Shown here one piece after another: positions 19,274-27,962 of a stretch of 64,000 nucleotides of DNA. The stretch is from NCBI RefSeq assembly GCF_003313465.1, contig NZ_KZ845663.1, positions 186,001 to 250,000 on the forward strand. Reading direction: 5' to 3'. The position numbers and the translations under genes were made by a program. The stretch is from Thermoflavimicrobium daqui. GTDB taxonomy: Bacteria; Bacillota; Bacilli; Thermoactinomycetales; Thermoactinomycetaceae. Below the pieces are notes generated by a model. That model worked only from the letters and a program-made list of their open reading frames with translations, was not told the origin of the DNA and did no database searches. How positions within the stretch are numbered: position 1 is the first letter of the stretch; each line of letters begins with the position of its first letter.

Positions 19274-19510
19274 AAAAAAACCTTTCATCCTCAAAGGACG
19301 AAAGGTTTGTTTTTCGCGGTACCACCTTTGTTCACTATACAAAAGCATAGTGCACCTTCATTCCATAACGGACTGATCCGGTTAGTCCTACTTTGATTGT
19401 TCAGACTAACAGCTCCAAGGCGACATTCAGCAATGCATGCCCTAAGAAACCTTTCAGCCATGGGTTTCTCTCTCTAAAGGGTGCTCTTGCTTACTCCTCC
19501 TTGTCATAGC
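19274..19510 (-). promoter_or_regulatory. T-box leader of valS (tRNA-Val responsive)
   Basis: The minus-strand leader has the conserved T-box AGGTGGTACCGCG (19315-19327), a Stem I region beginning GCTATGACAAGGAGGAGTAAGC near 19510, and a terminator whose stem AAACCTTTC/GAAAGGTTT (19278-19286/19300-19308) is followed by a T-run. Uncharged tRNA-Val should favour the antiterminator and read-through into valS. A GTC triplet (19422-19424) in GAATGTCGCC is the likely specifier codon for Val; its exact position in the specifier loop was not modelled. Confidence 0.93.
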
Positions 19511-19540
19511 TTAAAAATATAAACGTTTTCTATTTATATT

Positions 19541-19569
19541 ATTCTACACTGGTTATTTTGTGAAGTCAA
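19541..19569 (-). promoter_or_regulatory. Promoter of the valS T-box transcript
   Basis: On the minus strand TTGACT (19564-19569) and TAGAAT (19541-19546) are separated by exactly 17 bp, a good sigma-A promoter. The transcript would start near 19534, about 25 nt before the T-box Stem I. Confidence 0.75.
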
Positions 19570-19685
19570 ATTTGTGGGGCGGCACAAGTAATTGGGTACC
19601 CATTTTGTGAAAGCCGGCAATATCAATTAAATACCTATAAAAAAGCCCCTAGCTAGCTATACGTCACATTTGTAAAATTTAGAAA

Positions 19686-19841
19686 TTAATGCACTACACC
19701 AAATATTTTCTTAATAGTCGCATACATCATCGTGGGATCTGCTAAAAATGCCAATAAAAGGACAGTACATAATAACATAATACTTAAAAATAATACAAAG
19801 AAAACTCCACGATAGACTTTCCTAATTAAGGTTTTCACCAA
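19686..19841 (-). CDS. Small single-pass membrane protein (51 aa)
   Basis: I do not recognise this gene. The frame starts at a TTG (19839-19841) with AAGGGG 8 nt upstream and encodes 51 residues: a basic N-terminus (LVKTLIRKVYRG), one long hydrophobic helix (about 13-34) and a short tail (DPTMMYATIKKIFGVVH). It lies between the terminator after ysxE and the valS promoter, in the same direction as both. The composition and ribosome-binding site make it a plausible real gene. Without homologues confidence is moderate. Confidence 0.5.
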   Translation of the reverse strand: MVKTLIRKVYRGVFFVLFLSIMLLCTVLLLAFLADPTMMYATIKKIFGVVH

Positions 19842-19953
19842 TCGCCAATCCCCTTCCTAAATCATCCTGCTGCTTTCATTTTAACATATTCTTATTCTGC
19901 CTGTTTTGTACCTATCTGTCTAGTGAACGATTCTTTAACTTCTATCCCCCTTC

Positions 19954-19992
19954 CTAAAAAAGTGCTCCCACTTCAAGCTAACGAAGTGGGAG
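19954..19992 (-). terminator. Terminator upstream of the 51-aa gene
   Basis: CTCCCACTTC (19965-19974) pairs perfectly with GAAGTGGGAG (19983-19992). On the minus strand the stem is followed by CACTTTTTTA. It ends transcripts coming from the spoVID-ysxE side. Confidence 0.75.
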
Positions 19993-20161
19993 ATTAACCT
20001 CTGTTAGGTCATATTTTTTAGATTCATTGATTGTTTGTCCAACTCTTGCATTCCAGTAGTGTTAACCCAAACCAAGTGACATTTCCAGTCATATAATTTG
20101 GATAAAGGAAAATTTATTTCCTTCGCGAATATTTTTCAATCATTGGATAGAAGGGATTTTT

Positions 20162-20293
20162 ATGATCAAAGCATTTCTGTTAGCACTTAGCCTTTCTTTT
20201 TCCATTAAGGGACTTCAAATACTCGTTAGGAAAAAGCAGACCAAAAAAGTAAAAAAATCGAGTCAGTTGGATGATAAGGATGATGCAACTTAG
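20162..20293 (+). CDS. Small hydrophobic/basic protein (43 aa)
   Basis: I do not recognise this gene. An ATG at 20162 with AGAAGGG 6 nt upstream opens 43 codons: a hydrophobic N-terminal half (MIKAFLLALSLSFSIKGLQI), then a strongly basic stretch (RKKQTKKVKK) and an acidic end (DDKDDAT). It could be a membrane-associated peptide. It is the only plus-strand frame in a minus-strand neighbourhood and is followed by the hairpin at 20301-20345, which would serve as its terminator. It could be a chance frame. Confidence 0.4.
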   Translation: MIKAFLLALSLSFSIKGLQILVRKKQTKKVKKSSQLDDKDDAT

Positions 20294-20300
20294 TAAAAAG

Positions 20301-20345
20301 GAATGGGTGAGTCTAACTAATTAGATCAGTTTGACTCACTCATTC
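20301..20345. terminator. Bidirectional hairpin between ysxE and the 43-aa frame
   Basis: GAATGGGTGAGTC (20301-20313) pairs with GACTCACTCATTC (20333-20345) with one G-T pair. The minus side continues CTTTTTACT, so it can terminate spoVID-ysxE; the plus side lacks a good T-run. Confidence 0.55.
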
Positions 20346-20364
20346 CCAATCTAAACACACTCCA

Positions 20365-21426
20365 TTACTTTTTCCTTTTTCCTTTACTTTTTTCGTTTGT
20401 ACGGTCTGTAGCAGATCGCTTTGTACCCAAACGGACCTTCGTAGACCATAAACTTTGCACCACTTCTTGAATGGCTTCAATATGCTGAATTTCTCCGTCT
20501 AACTTCTTTACATAATCCGCTTCAGTAGATAATTTAGGTTGTGCAATATACCTTCGAACTGTTTTGATAACTCGCTCAGGATAAGCTAGATAAATCGCTA
20601 ACAATCTTTTTTCTTTTGGAAGCAGGGGATTTTCTTGTTGATATGCTTCTAAAAGCCGAACTAAATCTTGCGTTTCTCCTTTTTGTTCCACAAATCGATG
20701 TAAAAACATCGCTACATCCCGAACTGGGCTATCTACTTGTGCATGATCAAAATCAATCCAATAAAACTGATCACCACTTACGATTACATTACTCGGATGA
20801 ATTCGGCGATGACAAATGGTAAATCTAGGAGCTTTTCCTGATTCAGTTTCTACAAATCGTTCTAAACCACGAATCGCAAAATCAAAATTCCGCTCAATCA
20901 TATCCCGTTTTTGTTCTAATACCTTCTCAAACGGAGAACAAAACTGCCGTTCACCTTCTTTAGTCAAAAAGAAAAGTTCCTCTTTTTTTTCCTTCCACTC
21001 TTTAGGTATCTCTTTACTAATTTGTGTGGCTAACTCAGGATAAGGATCAACCATCGCTTGCGCCAAGTGATGTAATTTTCCAAGTGAGCGGATCAGTTGA
21101 ATGGAGGAGAGATGTTGACTTTCGTCTACTTGTTTCCACTGAGTCGCATACCAGTTTTCATCATTCACTGATACGACAGGCTCTTCGTCTTGAGAAGAGA
21201 TCCACGGAAGTAGATGGGAAAAGCCAGCCTCCTGCACTCCTTCTAACATATGATGAAGTACCATCAACTTTGCTTTTGATTGCTTTGCTTTTTTTAGTGC
21301 ATAAATGGACCCATCTCGGTCTGTTATTTTCCATATTTTGCCGAATTGTTGGATTTTACTTGGAGTCCATCCATAAAGCTGAATTACTTTAGTTAAGCTG
21401 GGGTTATAATTTGACGTAAAAGACAA
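20365..21426 (-). CDS. ysxE: CotS/YsxE family spore coat-associated protein
   Basis: Member of the CotS-type aminoglycoside-phosphotransferase-fold family found in spore coats. The 353-residue protein has a kinase-like N-lobe (YALKKAKQSKAKL) and the catalytic region ICHRRIHPSNVIVSG...WIDFDHA, where family kinases have HxDxxxxN and a second Asp. The HRR(I)HPSN form lacks the usual catalytic Asp, so phosphotransfer activity is doubtful. The start is TTG (21424-21426) with GGGGG 8 nt upstream. It lies directly after spoVID, as in B. subtilis. A basic tail (RTNEKSKGKRKK) ends the protein. Confidence 0.85.
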   Translation of the reverse strand: MSFTSNYNPSLTKVIQLYGWTPSKIQQFGKIWKITDRDGSIYALKKAKQSKAKLMVLHHMLEGVQEAGFSHLLPWISSQDEEPVVSVNDENWYATQWKQVDESQHLSSIQLIRSLGKLHHLAQAMVDPYPELATQISKEIPKEWKEKKEELFFLTKEGERQFCSPFEKVLEQKRDMIERNFDFAIRGLERFVETESGKAPRFTICHRRIHPSNVIVSGDQFYWIDFDHAQVDSPVRDVAMFLHRFVEQKGETQDLVRLLEAYQQENPLLPKEKRLLAIYLAYPERVIKTVRRYIAQPKLSTEADYVKKLDGEIQHIEAIQEVVQSLWSTKVRLGTKRSATDRTNEKSKGKRKK

Positions 21427-21451
21427 AGTTTAGGCCCCCTTCTTCTTTCCC

Positions 21452-22405
21452 TTAATTTCCACTAGGCCCTATTCTTCTCGATTGAGGGATGTATAAAATT
21501 TCCCCCTCTTCGATATAGTCCGAATTCAATTGATTGACTTCAATTAATTGATCTTTTGATACCCCAAAGCGATCTGCTAAATACTCAACAGACTCACCTT
21601 TTTGTACGATAACCATACGCATCGGCTTAAATGTTTCACCTTTACCCCGTACAAGCCAACGAATCCAATCTAGTCCTTCCTGTTCCTCCTCCAGTTCTGC
21701 TTTTTCCTGTCTGAATAACTCTTCCTTATCCTCATGCTCATGATCTTCTTCTATAGCTTCATCTTGTAATTGAATTGGACTCTTTTTTGCAACCATTTTT
21801 TCTTCTTCATCTGAGGTATCCATTTCTTTGGAAGTGGGCATGGAGAAGTCAATCTTTGTCTCTTTTGATACAATCTCTTCTTCTACTGGAGAGTAAGAGA
21901 CTAACTCTTCGGCAGGCAACTCTTCTTCATTTTGATCTCCTTCTGCTAAATAAGCTACTTTTGCTGGAGAGGCTGAAAAAGCGAGTTTGTCAGCTTCAGT
22001 TGTTTCAACTTCAGGCAGTAATCCATCAATTAGTAAGATGGCTTCGATCTGAAGCTCAAAAGGAGATAAAACTGAGTAGTCAAAAGATTCCACTTCTGCT
22101 GAAACGTAATTGGGCTCTGCCCGGTTTGCTGGAAGCGTGATTTCAACGGGAATCACATAGGCAATCTCTTCACGTATTAAATTTTCGAGGTGAACTTCTT
22201 GTTCATCTTTATGAACTTCATCTCCCAGATACAAACCATTTAAGCGTAAAAATCCATGAATTCTCAGATGTTGTCCTTCGTCTTTAATTTCCACATCGGG
22301 AAGTAAGTTTAACTCCAACAAAGTACCTATTCCGGGCTGTTGTGGGTGTAATGTCACTTTTTCAGAAATATCGAAGCGGAGTTGCTGAAACTCCTTTTCT
22401 GCCAA
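21452..22405 (-). CDS. spoVID: Spore coat assembly protein SpoVID
   Basis: Morphogenetic protein needed for spore coat encasement. The 317-residue protein has the conserved N-terminal SpoVID domain (LRFDISEKVTLHPQQPGIG, residues about 8-130), a long acidic Glu-rich linker (about 140-255) and a C-terminal LysM domain (about 262-312, VQKGESVEYLADRFGVSKDQ and LYIPQ). It is shorter than the B. subtilis protein (~575), mostly in the linker. The start is TTG (22403-22405) with AAGGAGGG 7 nt upstream. Expression by the mother-cell sigma factor is expected from the family; I did not identify the promoter. Confidence 0.9.
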   Translation of the reverse strand: MAEKEFQQLRFDISEKVTLHPQQPGIGTLLELNLLPDVEIKDEGQHLRIHGFLRLNGLYLGDEVHKDEQEVHLENLIREEIAYVIPVEITLPANRAEPNYVSAEVESFDYSVLSPFELQIEAILLIDGLLPEVETTEADKLAFSASPAKVAYLAEGDQNEEELPAEELVSYSPVEEEIVSKETKIDFSMPTSKEMDTSDEEEKMVAKKSPIQLQDEAIEEDHEHEDKEELFRQEKAELEEEQEGLDWIRWLVRGKGETFKPMRMVIVQKGESVEYLADRFGVSKDQLIEVNQLNSDYIEEGEILYIPQSRRIGPSGN

Positions 22406-22768
22406 TCGAAATCCCTCCTTGATCCGATCTCTTATTCTGGGATCTTTCTTCGTTTGATGTTGAATTAGGCTCCAATTTTTCTACTGTATTGTATCTATAT
22501 GCATAGAAAATAGGTATATACCGATTCGCTTGCTAGTTATGAAGAGCAAACTTAAGAAATGATTATAACTTATCCAAAATCACTCATCTTTGAGCTGTTC
22601 ATCTTTTTAAACTGATTCTGTTTTTCATGACACTTCACTCTCTCATATAGATGTAATTATAGTTTATGACCATAGAGAGAGATAGAATGTTATACTATCA
22701 TAGATATACAAAAACTCCAGCACAAACGCTGGAGTTCATTCAAATTTATTTTTCTATTAGACATGGAT
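22406..22768. other. Intergenic region spoVID/hemL
   Basis: No gene seen. The region contains the hemL terminator near its right end and presumably the spoVID promoter. A 60-codon plus-strand frame (22666-22848) crosses the terminator and the hemL 3' end and is not credible. Confidence 0.5.
22713..22736 (-). terminator. Terminator downstream of hemL
   Basis: AACTCCAGC (22713-22721) pairs perfectly with GCTGGAGTT (22728-22736); the minus strand continues TTTTTG. Confidence 0.75.
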
Positions 22769-24058
22769 TTATTCTAAATGTTCCAATGCATAACGGTTCG
22801 CTTGAATGGTACGTTCTATATCTTCATCGGTATGAGCTAATGAAATAAACATTCCTTCAAATTGGGATGGAGGAATTAACACACCTTGCTCTAACATGAA
22901 GCGGAAATACTGTGCAAAACGTTTTTGGTCTGACTGTTTTGCTTGATCATAGCTAACCACATTTTCTCCAGTAAAGAAAAGACAAACCATCGAGCCAACT
23001 CGATTAATATGGTGAGGAATCCCTAATTGCTCTGCATTTTCTTTAATTCCTTTTTCCAATCGGCGACCTTTTCTTTCTAGTTCTTCATAAGCCTCATGGG
23101 TCATTTCTTCTAAGGTAGCAATCCCTGCAGTCATGGCAATTGGATTTCCCGATAATGTACCTGCTTGATAAACAGGTCCAGATGGAGCAATTTGTTCCAT
23201 CAGCTCTTTCTTCCCACCATAAGCACCAACAGGAAGTCCCCCACCAATCACTTTCCCCATGGTTGTTAAGTCAGGAGTTACTTGGTATTTTCCCTGCGCT
23301 GAATAATAGTCGACTCTAAATCCAGTCATTACTTCATCAAAAATAAGAACCGTTCCATACTGTTCGGTGATCTCACGCAGCCCTTGCAAAAATCCAGGTT
23401 GTGGTGGGACAACCCCCATGTTCCCAGCCACAGGCTCAACAATCACAGCTGCAATATCTTCACCAAACTTTTCAAACACCAGCCGAACACTTTCTAAATC
23501 ATTATATGGAACAGCTAACGTATGCCTTGCTGTTTGCTCTAAAACACCTGGGCTATCAGGTAATCCAAGGGTAGCTACACCTGAACCTGCTTTTATTAGT
23601 AAACTATCTGAATGACCATGATAGCTTCCTTCAAATTTTAAAATCTTCTGGCGTCCTGTATAAGCTCTAGCTAAACGCAATGCACTCATTGTCGCTTCTG
23701 TCCCTGAATTAACCATCCGTACCATATCCACGGATGGCATGCGTTCAACCACCATTTGTGCAAGCTGTGTCTCGAGCTTAGTGGGTGCGCCAAAACTCGT
23801 TCCTTTCGCCACTGCTTCTTGTACACTCTTTACTACTTTTGGATGAGCATGTCCAATAATCAAAGGTCCCCAAGAGCCGATAAAATCAATATATTCATTG
23901 CCATCTATATCCCATATATGAGAACCTTTTCCTTCAGCGATGAAAACAGGATTCATCTGTACCGATTTGAAGGCACGAACTGGTGAATTTACTCCACCAG
24001 GAATCCATTTGACAGCTTCCTGATAGTTCGCAATCGACCTTTCATACCCTTTATGCAT
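22769..24058 (-). CDS. hemL: Glutamate-1-semialdehyde 2,1-aminomutase HemL
   Basis: PLP enzyme making 5-aminolevulinate from glutamate-1-semialdehyde, the second step of the C5 heme pathway. The 429-residue protein carries [20 protein letters not shown], the Asp of [11 protein letters not shown] and the PLP lysine in [18 protein letters not shown] (about residue 266). Length is standard. In B. subtilis hemL ends the hemAXCDBL operon; here it is about 14 kb away from hemB, so it needs its own promoter. GGAAGTG precedes the ATG. Confidence 0.96.
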   Translation of the reverse strand: MHKGYERSIANYQEAVKWIPGGVNSPVRAFKSVQMNPVFIAEGKGSHIWDIDGNEYIDFIGSWGPLIIGHAHPKVVKSVQEAVAKGTSFGAPTKLETQLAQMVVERMPSVDMVRMVNSGTEATMSALRLARAYTGRQKILKFEGSYHGHSDSLLIKAGSGVATLGLPDSPGVLEQTARHTLAVPYNDLESVRLVFEKFGEDIAAVIVEPVAGNMGVVPPQPGFLQGLREITEQYGTVLIFDEVMTGFRVDYYSAQGKYQVTPDLTTMGKVIGGGLPVGAYGGKKELMEQIAPSGPVYQAGTLSGNPIAMTAGIATLEEMTHEAYEELERKGRRLEKGIKENAEQLGIPHHINRVGSMVCLFFTGENVVSYDQAKQSDQKRFAQYFRFMLEQGVLIPPSQFEGMFISLAHTDEDIERTIQANRYALEHLE

Positions 24059-24193
24059 CCAAATTCACTTCCAATCCCTACCAGAAATTAGTTACTTCTA
24101 TTCACTCGTTATTGTAACTCAAAACCAAACAGAACTCACGGAAGAGCTAAGTATTTTTTTCAACAGATTCATTAAGAGCCTGATCATGAACTC

Positions 24194-25381
24194 TTATTTT
24201 GAAGACAACTCACTTGTTTTAGGTATTTGAAACTTTTGATAGACATAAAAACAAACGAGTGGGATTACCAAAAAACTACTCATAATAATTAACATGATTT
24301 GCGAATGAAACTTTTCATATAAAATCCCACCGATCAGGGGTCCAAGCATCCGTCCAAAAGTTCCTGCTGACTCTACAAAACCTTGAAATCTTCCTAACTT
24401 TCCTGCTGGAGCTAATTGGGCAGCAATAGCTGGAACACCAGTCCAAACTAAAATTTCTCCCCAAGTTAAGATCACCATTCCCAGCAGAAACCCAACATAG
24501 AACTGTACTTGGCTGATCAATAAGGTGGAACCAATAAATAACATGACTCCAAGCAAAAGCTGTGCTCTTAAAGCTACTTGCCATTTTCCAATCACCCAGG
24601 CCAAGAGAGGCTGAAAAAGCAAAATAACTAAGCCATTTATTGTCCATAAAAAACTATACTCCGAAAGTGAAAATCCTAAATTAGCCATATAAGAAGAGAT
24701 ATTCGTTTGCCATTGTACATAAACAATCCAACAAATCGAGAGCCCTATACATAATACGATAATGGGGATCAGTTGATCTTTACGTATCTTTTGGTAATGT
24801 TGCTCTTTTGGGCTGATTGCCTGACGGACATTAGGTACTAATAAGACGATTAGAAACAAAAAAATGACAAACACGAGAGCAATTCCTATAAATACATATG
24901 TAAAAGAAAATTGTGCCAAGAAACCACCCAAAGCAGATCCTACAGCAACACCTACATTACGAAATATATAAAGTAAATTAAATGCTTTTTGTCCACCCTC
25001 TGGCCAGATCTCTGTAGCCATAGCATGAAGCGAAGGAAAAACAATATTCACAAAAAAGCCATATAAACCCAAAATCAAAGCAAAAAAGAGCAATTCTGAG
25101 CGTAAAAGAAATGCAAGTGACATACCAGCAGCACAAATGCTACCAATTACAACTGTTTTCTTTCCGCCCATTTTGTCATGTAAAAATCCACCCAGTAAAC
25201 TCCCTAATACACCCATTCCTTGGTATACGAACAAAATGCCTCCAGCTACAGCCTCTGAAGATCCTAATACTTTTACCACATAAATCGTTACTAATGGCCA
25301 TAAAAAAGATAAACCGGTCAAATAAATAAAAGTACCGATTGCTAAAATCCAAACATTCCTCGGATACTCTTTTAACCTCAT
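24194..25381 (-). CDS. Major facilitator superfamily transporter
   Basis: The 395-residue protein has 12 predicted membrane helices in two halves and the MFS loop 2-3 motif GGFLHDKMGGKKTVV. It resembles drug/multidrug efflux members (YwfA/YfiS-like), but the substrate cannot be read from the sequence. I start at the ATG 25379-25381 with GGAG just upstream; the open frame to 25495 adds 38 residues that look like leader, not protein. It opens the accessory block that separates hemL from hemB. Confidence 0.85.
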   Translation of the reverse strand: MRLKEYPRNVWILAIGTFIYLTGLSFLWPLVTIYVVKVLGSSEAVAGGILFVYQGMGVLGSLLGGFLHDKMGGKKTVVIGSICAAGMSLAFLLRSELLFFALILGLYGFFVNIVFPSLHAMATEIWPEGGQKAFNLLYIFRNVGVAVGSALGGFLAQFSFTYVFIGIALVFVIFLFLIVLLVPNVRQAISPKEQHYQKIRKDQLIPIIVLCIGLSICWIVYVQWQTNISSYMANLGFSLSEYSFLWTINGLVILLFQPLLAWVIGKWQVALRAQLLLGVMLFIGSTLLISQVQFYVGFLLGMVILTWGEILVWTGVPAIAAQLAPAGKLGRFQGFVESAGTFGRMLGPLIGGILYEKFHSQIMLIIMSSFLVIPLVCFYVYQKFQIPKTSELSSK

Positions 25382-25630
25382 GCACTCTCCTGCTTTCCCC
25401 ATCTTAAGTTTAAAAACACAGAAAAAAGCGACACGCAATTGTGCCGCTATTTTTAAAGAAGTTTTTAGGCCCTTCCATATATTTATAGAATACATTTTAT
25501 TTCGTCATAATACTAGACCTTTGGTACTGGAAAAATGAACCAATTGTATAGTTGATTATGAAAATATAAATTATAAATAACATTAAAAAATTAAGACGTA
25601 TATAAGCATAGGGTACTTTTTTAAAAAACA

Positions 25631-25840
25631 TCAGTCTTCTTCAGCCTGTTCTAACCAAAAAACCTCTTCCAATGGTAATTGAAATACCTGAGCAATTTTC
25701 AACGCTAGCACAACTGAAGGAGAATAATCTCCTTTTTCGATAAAGCCAATCGTCTGACGGGACACACCGATCTTTGTCGCTAGCTCAGTCTGAGTTAGAC
25801 GCTCCCGTACACGCAACTCTCTAATTCGGTTTTTTAACAA
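25631..25840 (-). CDS. Small XRE-family HTH regulator, CylR2-like
   Basis: A 69-residue one-domain DNA-binding protein: helix-turn-helix in LTQTELATKIGVSRQTIGFIEKGDYSPSVV followed by LALKIAQVFQLPLEEVFWLE. It resembles the 66-residue cytolysin regulator CylR2 of Enterococcus ([24 protein letters not shown], from memory) and the wider YozG-like group. The start is a TTG at 25838-25840 with AGGA upstream. Its location beside an ABC transporter and a class II lanthipeptide cluster makes it a candidate regulator of those genes; that is inference, since the family is large. Confidence 0.85.
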   Translation of the reverse strand: MLKNRIRELRVRERLTQTELATKIGVSRQTIGFIEKGDYSPSVVLALKIAQVFQLPLEEVFWLEQAEED

Positions 25841-25941
25841 GCTGATTCAATCCTTTCCTTTTAATTCAATAAAGATAGTTATAGTATTCCCTTTTTCTTA
25901 CTTTATTCTCCATATTAGCATATCTTTAGCATCTCATCTTA

Positions 25942-25976
25942 ATAAAAAACACCTATCATTGATCTGAGTAGGTGTT
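25942..25976 (-). terminator. Terminator downstream of the ABC permease
   Basis: AACACCTA (25948-25955) pairs with TAGGTGTT (25969-25976); the minus strand continues TTTTTTATT. Confidence 0.7.
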
Positions 25977-26025
25977 TGGTCGAACTAATTTATGCATATT
26001 TAAATTTATTTTATATGTTATAGGT

Positions 26026-26658
26026 CTAAAATAATTCTTTCCGTCGATAAATAGCGTATAAAAATGCACATGAGGCCATAACAATAATAAGCGAAATAGC
26101 AAGAATCATGATTAATGATGATGGAGGTTGTTTCATTAACCATGCTCCTGGTGTTATATTTTCGTTAGTAATGTATTTAAATAGATAGGGTATAAATATA
26201 ACGAACATAAACCCACAGATATATTGTGTTACTTGGACTTTAATTAAAATAGAAATAGGTAGATATATTGAAATATAAATACTCCAAATAATTGACCCAG
26301 CCAAAAAAACCTTAAGATTAAAATCTATCATCTGAAATTTAAAATCTGCAAAAAAGTAGTCAACTATTTTTGAAAGTGAAATAAGGAGAATAAATCCCAA
26401 TAAAAGATACAGATAAAAAGCAATATATTTTCCAATAATTATTTTCGCACGTGAAACAGGTAAACTATTTAATATAACATCCATATTTACTTTTCGATCA
26501 TTATCTAAGTTTTTAAAGCCAATTAAAAATGTAATCGCAATCACAGCACTTATAGCATCCCAAGAGGTTTTCAGTAAACCTATTGAAAATATAGTAATTA
26601 GAAATATGAAAGTTCCATTATAAATATTAATTAACTCTTTACGAATCAGAGCAAGCAT
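26026..26658 (-). CDS. ABC-2 type permease (possible immunity exporter)
   Basis: A 210-residue protein with six hydrophobic segments and the ABC-2 membrane pattern of YtrC/bacitracin-resistance-like permeases (GFKNLDNDRKVNMDVILNSLPVSR is the typical cytoplasmic loop). It overlaps the upstream ATPase by 13 bp and has GAGGAGG before its ATG, so the two form one exporter. It lies 1.3 kb from the lanthipeptide precursor on the opposite strand. A LanFE-like self-immunity role is possible but not shown; resistance or stress transporters look the same. Confidence 0.75.
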   Translation of the reverse strand: MLALIRKELINIYNGTFIFLITIFSIGLLKTSWDAISAVIAITFLIGFKNLDNDRKVNMDVILNSLPVSRAKIIIGKYIAFYLYLLLGFILLISLSKIVDYFFADFKFQMIDFNLKVFLAGSIIWSIYISIYLPISILIKVQVTQYICGFMFVIFIPYLFKYITNENITPGAWLMKQPPSSLIMILAISLIIVMASCAFLYAIYRRKELF

Positions 26659-27512
26659 CTGCGATCCTCCTCAATATGGTATAGCATGATATCTTCCAAT
26701 GTGGCTCGCACAAAGGACACAGGACGATATTTTGCTTCAACCAAGGGAAATTGATTTGTAATAGCTGTATAATAATCGCCACTTTTATGTAGTCCAATCA
26801 ACAAATTATCGCTAGTAGAAAATGGCGCATGATCTAACATCACTTTTTGAAAGCTACGCCCAATAACTTCAGTCCGCTCACTAAATATAAGCCGACCTTT
26901 ATTAATAAAAGTAATCTCGTCAGCTATTTTCTCTAAGTCAGCCGTAATATGTGTAGAGAAGAAAATGGCTACATTATATACATTCACAATTTCCCGAATA
27001 ATCTTAAGGAGCTCTTCTCGAAATACAGGATCAAGACCAGATGTTGGTTCATCCATAATAATTAGTTGCGCATGATGAGATAAGGCTATTGCTAAATATA
27101 GTTTAGTTTTCATCCCTTGGGATAAGTTTTTAATTTGGCGATTTAGGGGAAGCTCAAAGCGATTAGTATAGTAGTTAAAAAGATCATCATCCCACTCATC
27201 ATAAAAAGGTGCAATCATAGCTTTACACATCTTAACACTTAACTCTTCTATAAAAAAATTTTGATCATAAACAAAACCAACTCGATTTTTAATATATTTT
27301 TGATTTTTATCATGTGGATATCCAAATAAACGGATATCTCCGCCATCCTTTCGAATCAGATTCATCATTAATCGAATCATTGTTGTTTTTCCAGCACCGT
27401 TTGGTCCAATAAACCCCATTACCTTTCCTTTCTGTAATTTAAAAGAAATATTACGTAACGCAAAATCGTCATATTTTTTATATAAGTTTTTCACCTCAAT
27501 CACTGAATTCAT
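26646..27512 (-). CDS. ABC transporter ATP-binding protein (YtrB-like)
   Basis: The 288-residue ATPase has Walker A GPNGAGKT (residues 36-43), signature LSQGMKTKL, Walker B LIIMDEPTSGLDP and a ~65-residue C-terminal extension (PVVSFVRATLEDIML-type end) typical of ABC-2 exporters. The Q-loop reads FVYDQNFFIEEL rather than the Glu-containing E-loop of classic LanF immunity ATPases, which argues somewhat against a LanF assignment. GGGGAG is 6-7 nt from the ATG. It is divergent from lanA across a 450-bp AT-rich region with two inverted repeats. Confidence 0.82.
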   Translation of the reverse strand: MNSVIEVKNLYKKYDDFALRNISFKLQKGKVMGFIGPNGAGKTTMIRLMMNLIRKDGGDIRLFGYPHDKNQKYIKNRVGFVYDQNFFIEELSVKMCKAMIAPFYDEWDDDLFNYYTNRFELPLNRQIKNLSQGMKTKLYLAIALSHHAQLIIMDEPTSGLDPVFREELLKIIREIVNVYNVAIFFSTHITADLEKIADEITFINKGRLIFSERTEVIGRSFQKVMLDHAPFSTSDNLLIGLHKSGDYYTAITNQFPLVEAKYRPVSFVRATLEDIMLYHIEEDRRCLL

Positions 27513-27554
27513 CGAAAACTCCCCTTAACATTTAAATTTCTTATTAAACTCCAC

Positions 27555-27598
27555 AACCTTATAATCTATACCAATTTTATATTTAGATATATAAGGTT
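27555..27598. promoter_or_regulatory. Inverted repeat in the promoter region of the ABC operon
   Basis: AACCTTATA (27555-27563) is perfectly repeated in inverse as TATAAGGTT (27590-27598), with TCTA/TAGA continuing the symmetry inside. It lies 43-86 bp upstream of the ATPase start and may be an operator; it is very AT-rich, so chance cannot be excluded. Confidence 0.4.
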
Positions 27599-27792
27599 AT
27601 ACTGAAAATATGTTAATATTATTTAACAATCTCATGAAATAGTAAAGCGTTTCCAATATTTTAGTCAAACAAAAATGTCCTTGTGGTATTCTTCCATAAA
27701 TTATTGATTTATAACAATTTATTATATATTTTATAACTATATTTCTAAATAACCTCAATTTGTATAAAAGTCAAACTTTCAAACACATATTT

Positions 27793-27834
27793 TGTCAAAT
27801 AAATTATTATATATCATGTTTAATTTATTTGACA
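27793..27834. promoter_or_regulatory. Perfect 14-bp inverted repeat upstream of lanA
   Basis: TGTCAAATAAATTA (27793-27806) and TAATTTATTTGACA (27821-27834) are exact inverted copies with a 14-bp spacer. The right arm contains TTGACA (27829-27834), a consensus -35 hexamer for rightward transcription, although no good -10 stands 17 bp away. The site is 129 bp before the lanA start and is a candidate operator for the cluster. Confidence 0.5.
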
Positions 27835-27962
27835 TTATATTATACTGTTTTTTTCAATGCTAATATTATTATATAAATTAATTAAAATATGCTTGATTCA
27901 AAAAATAAAGTTTGATATCTTTTAAATAGTAGGACGAATTATAAAACATAAGGAGGTTCGTC

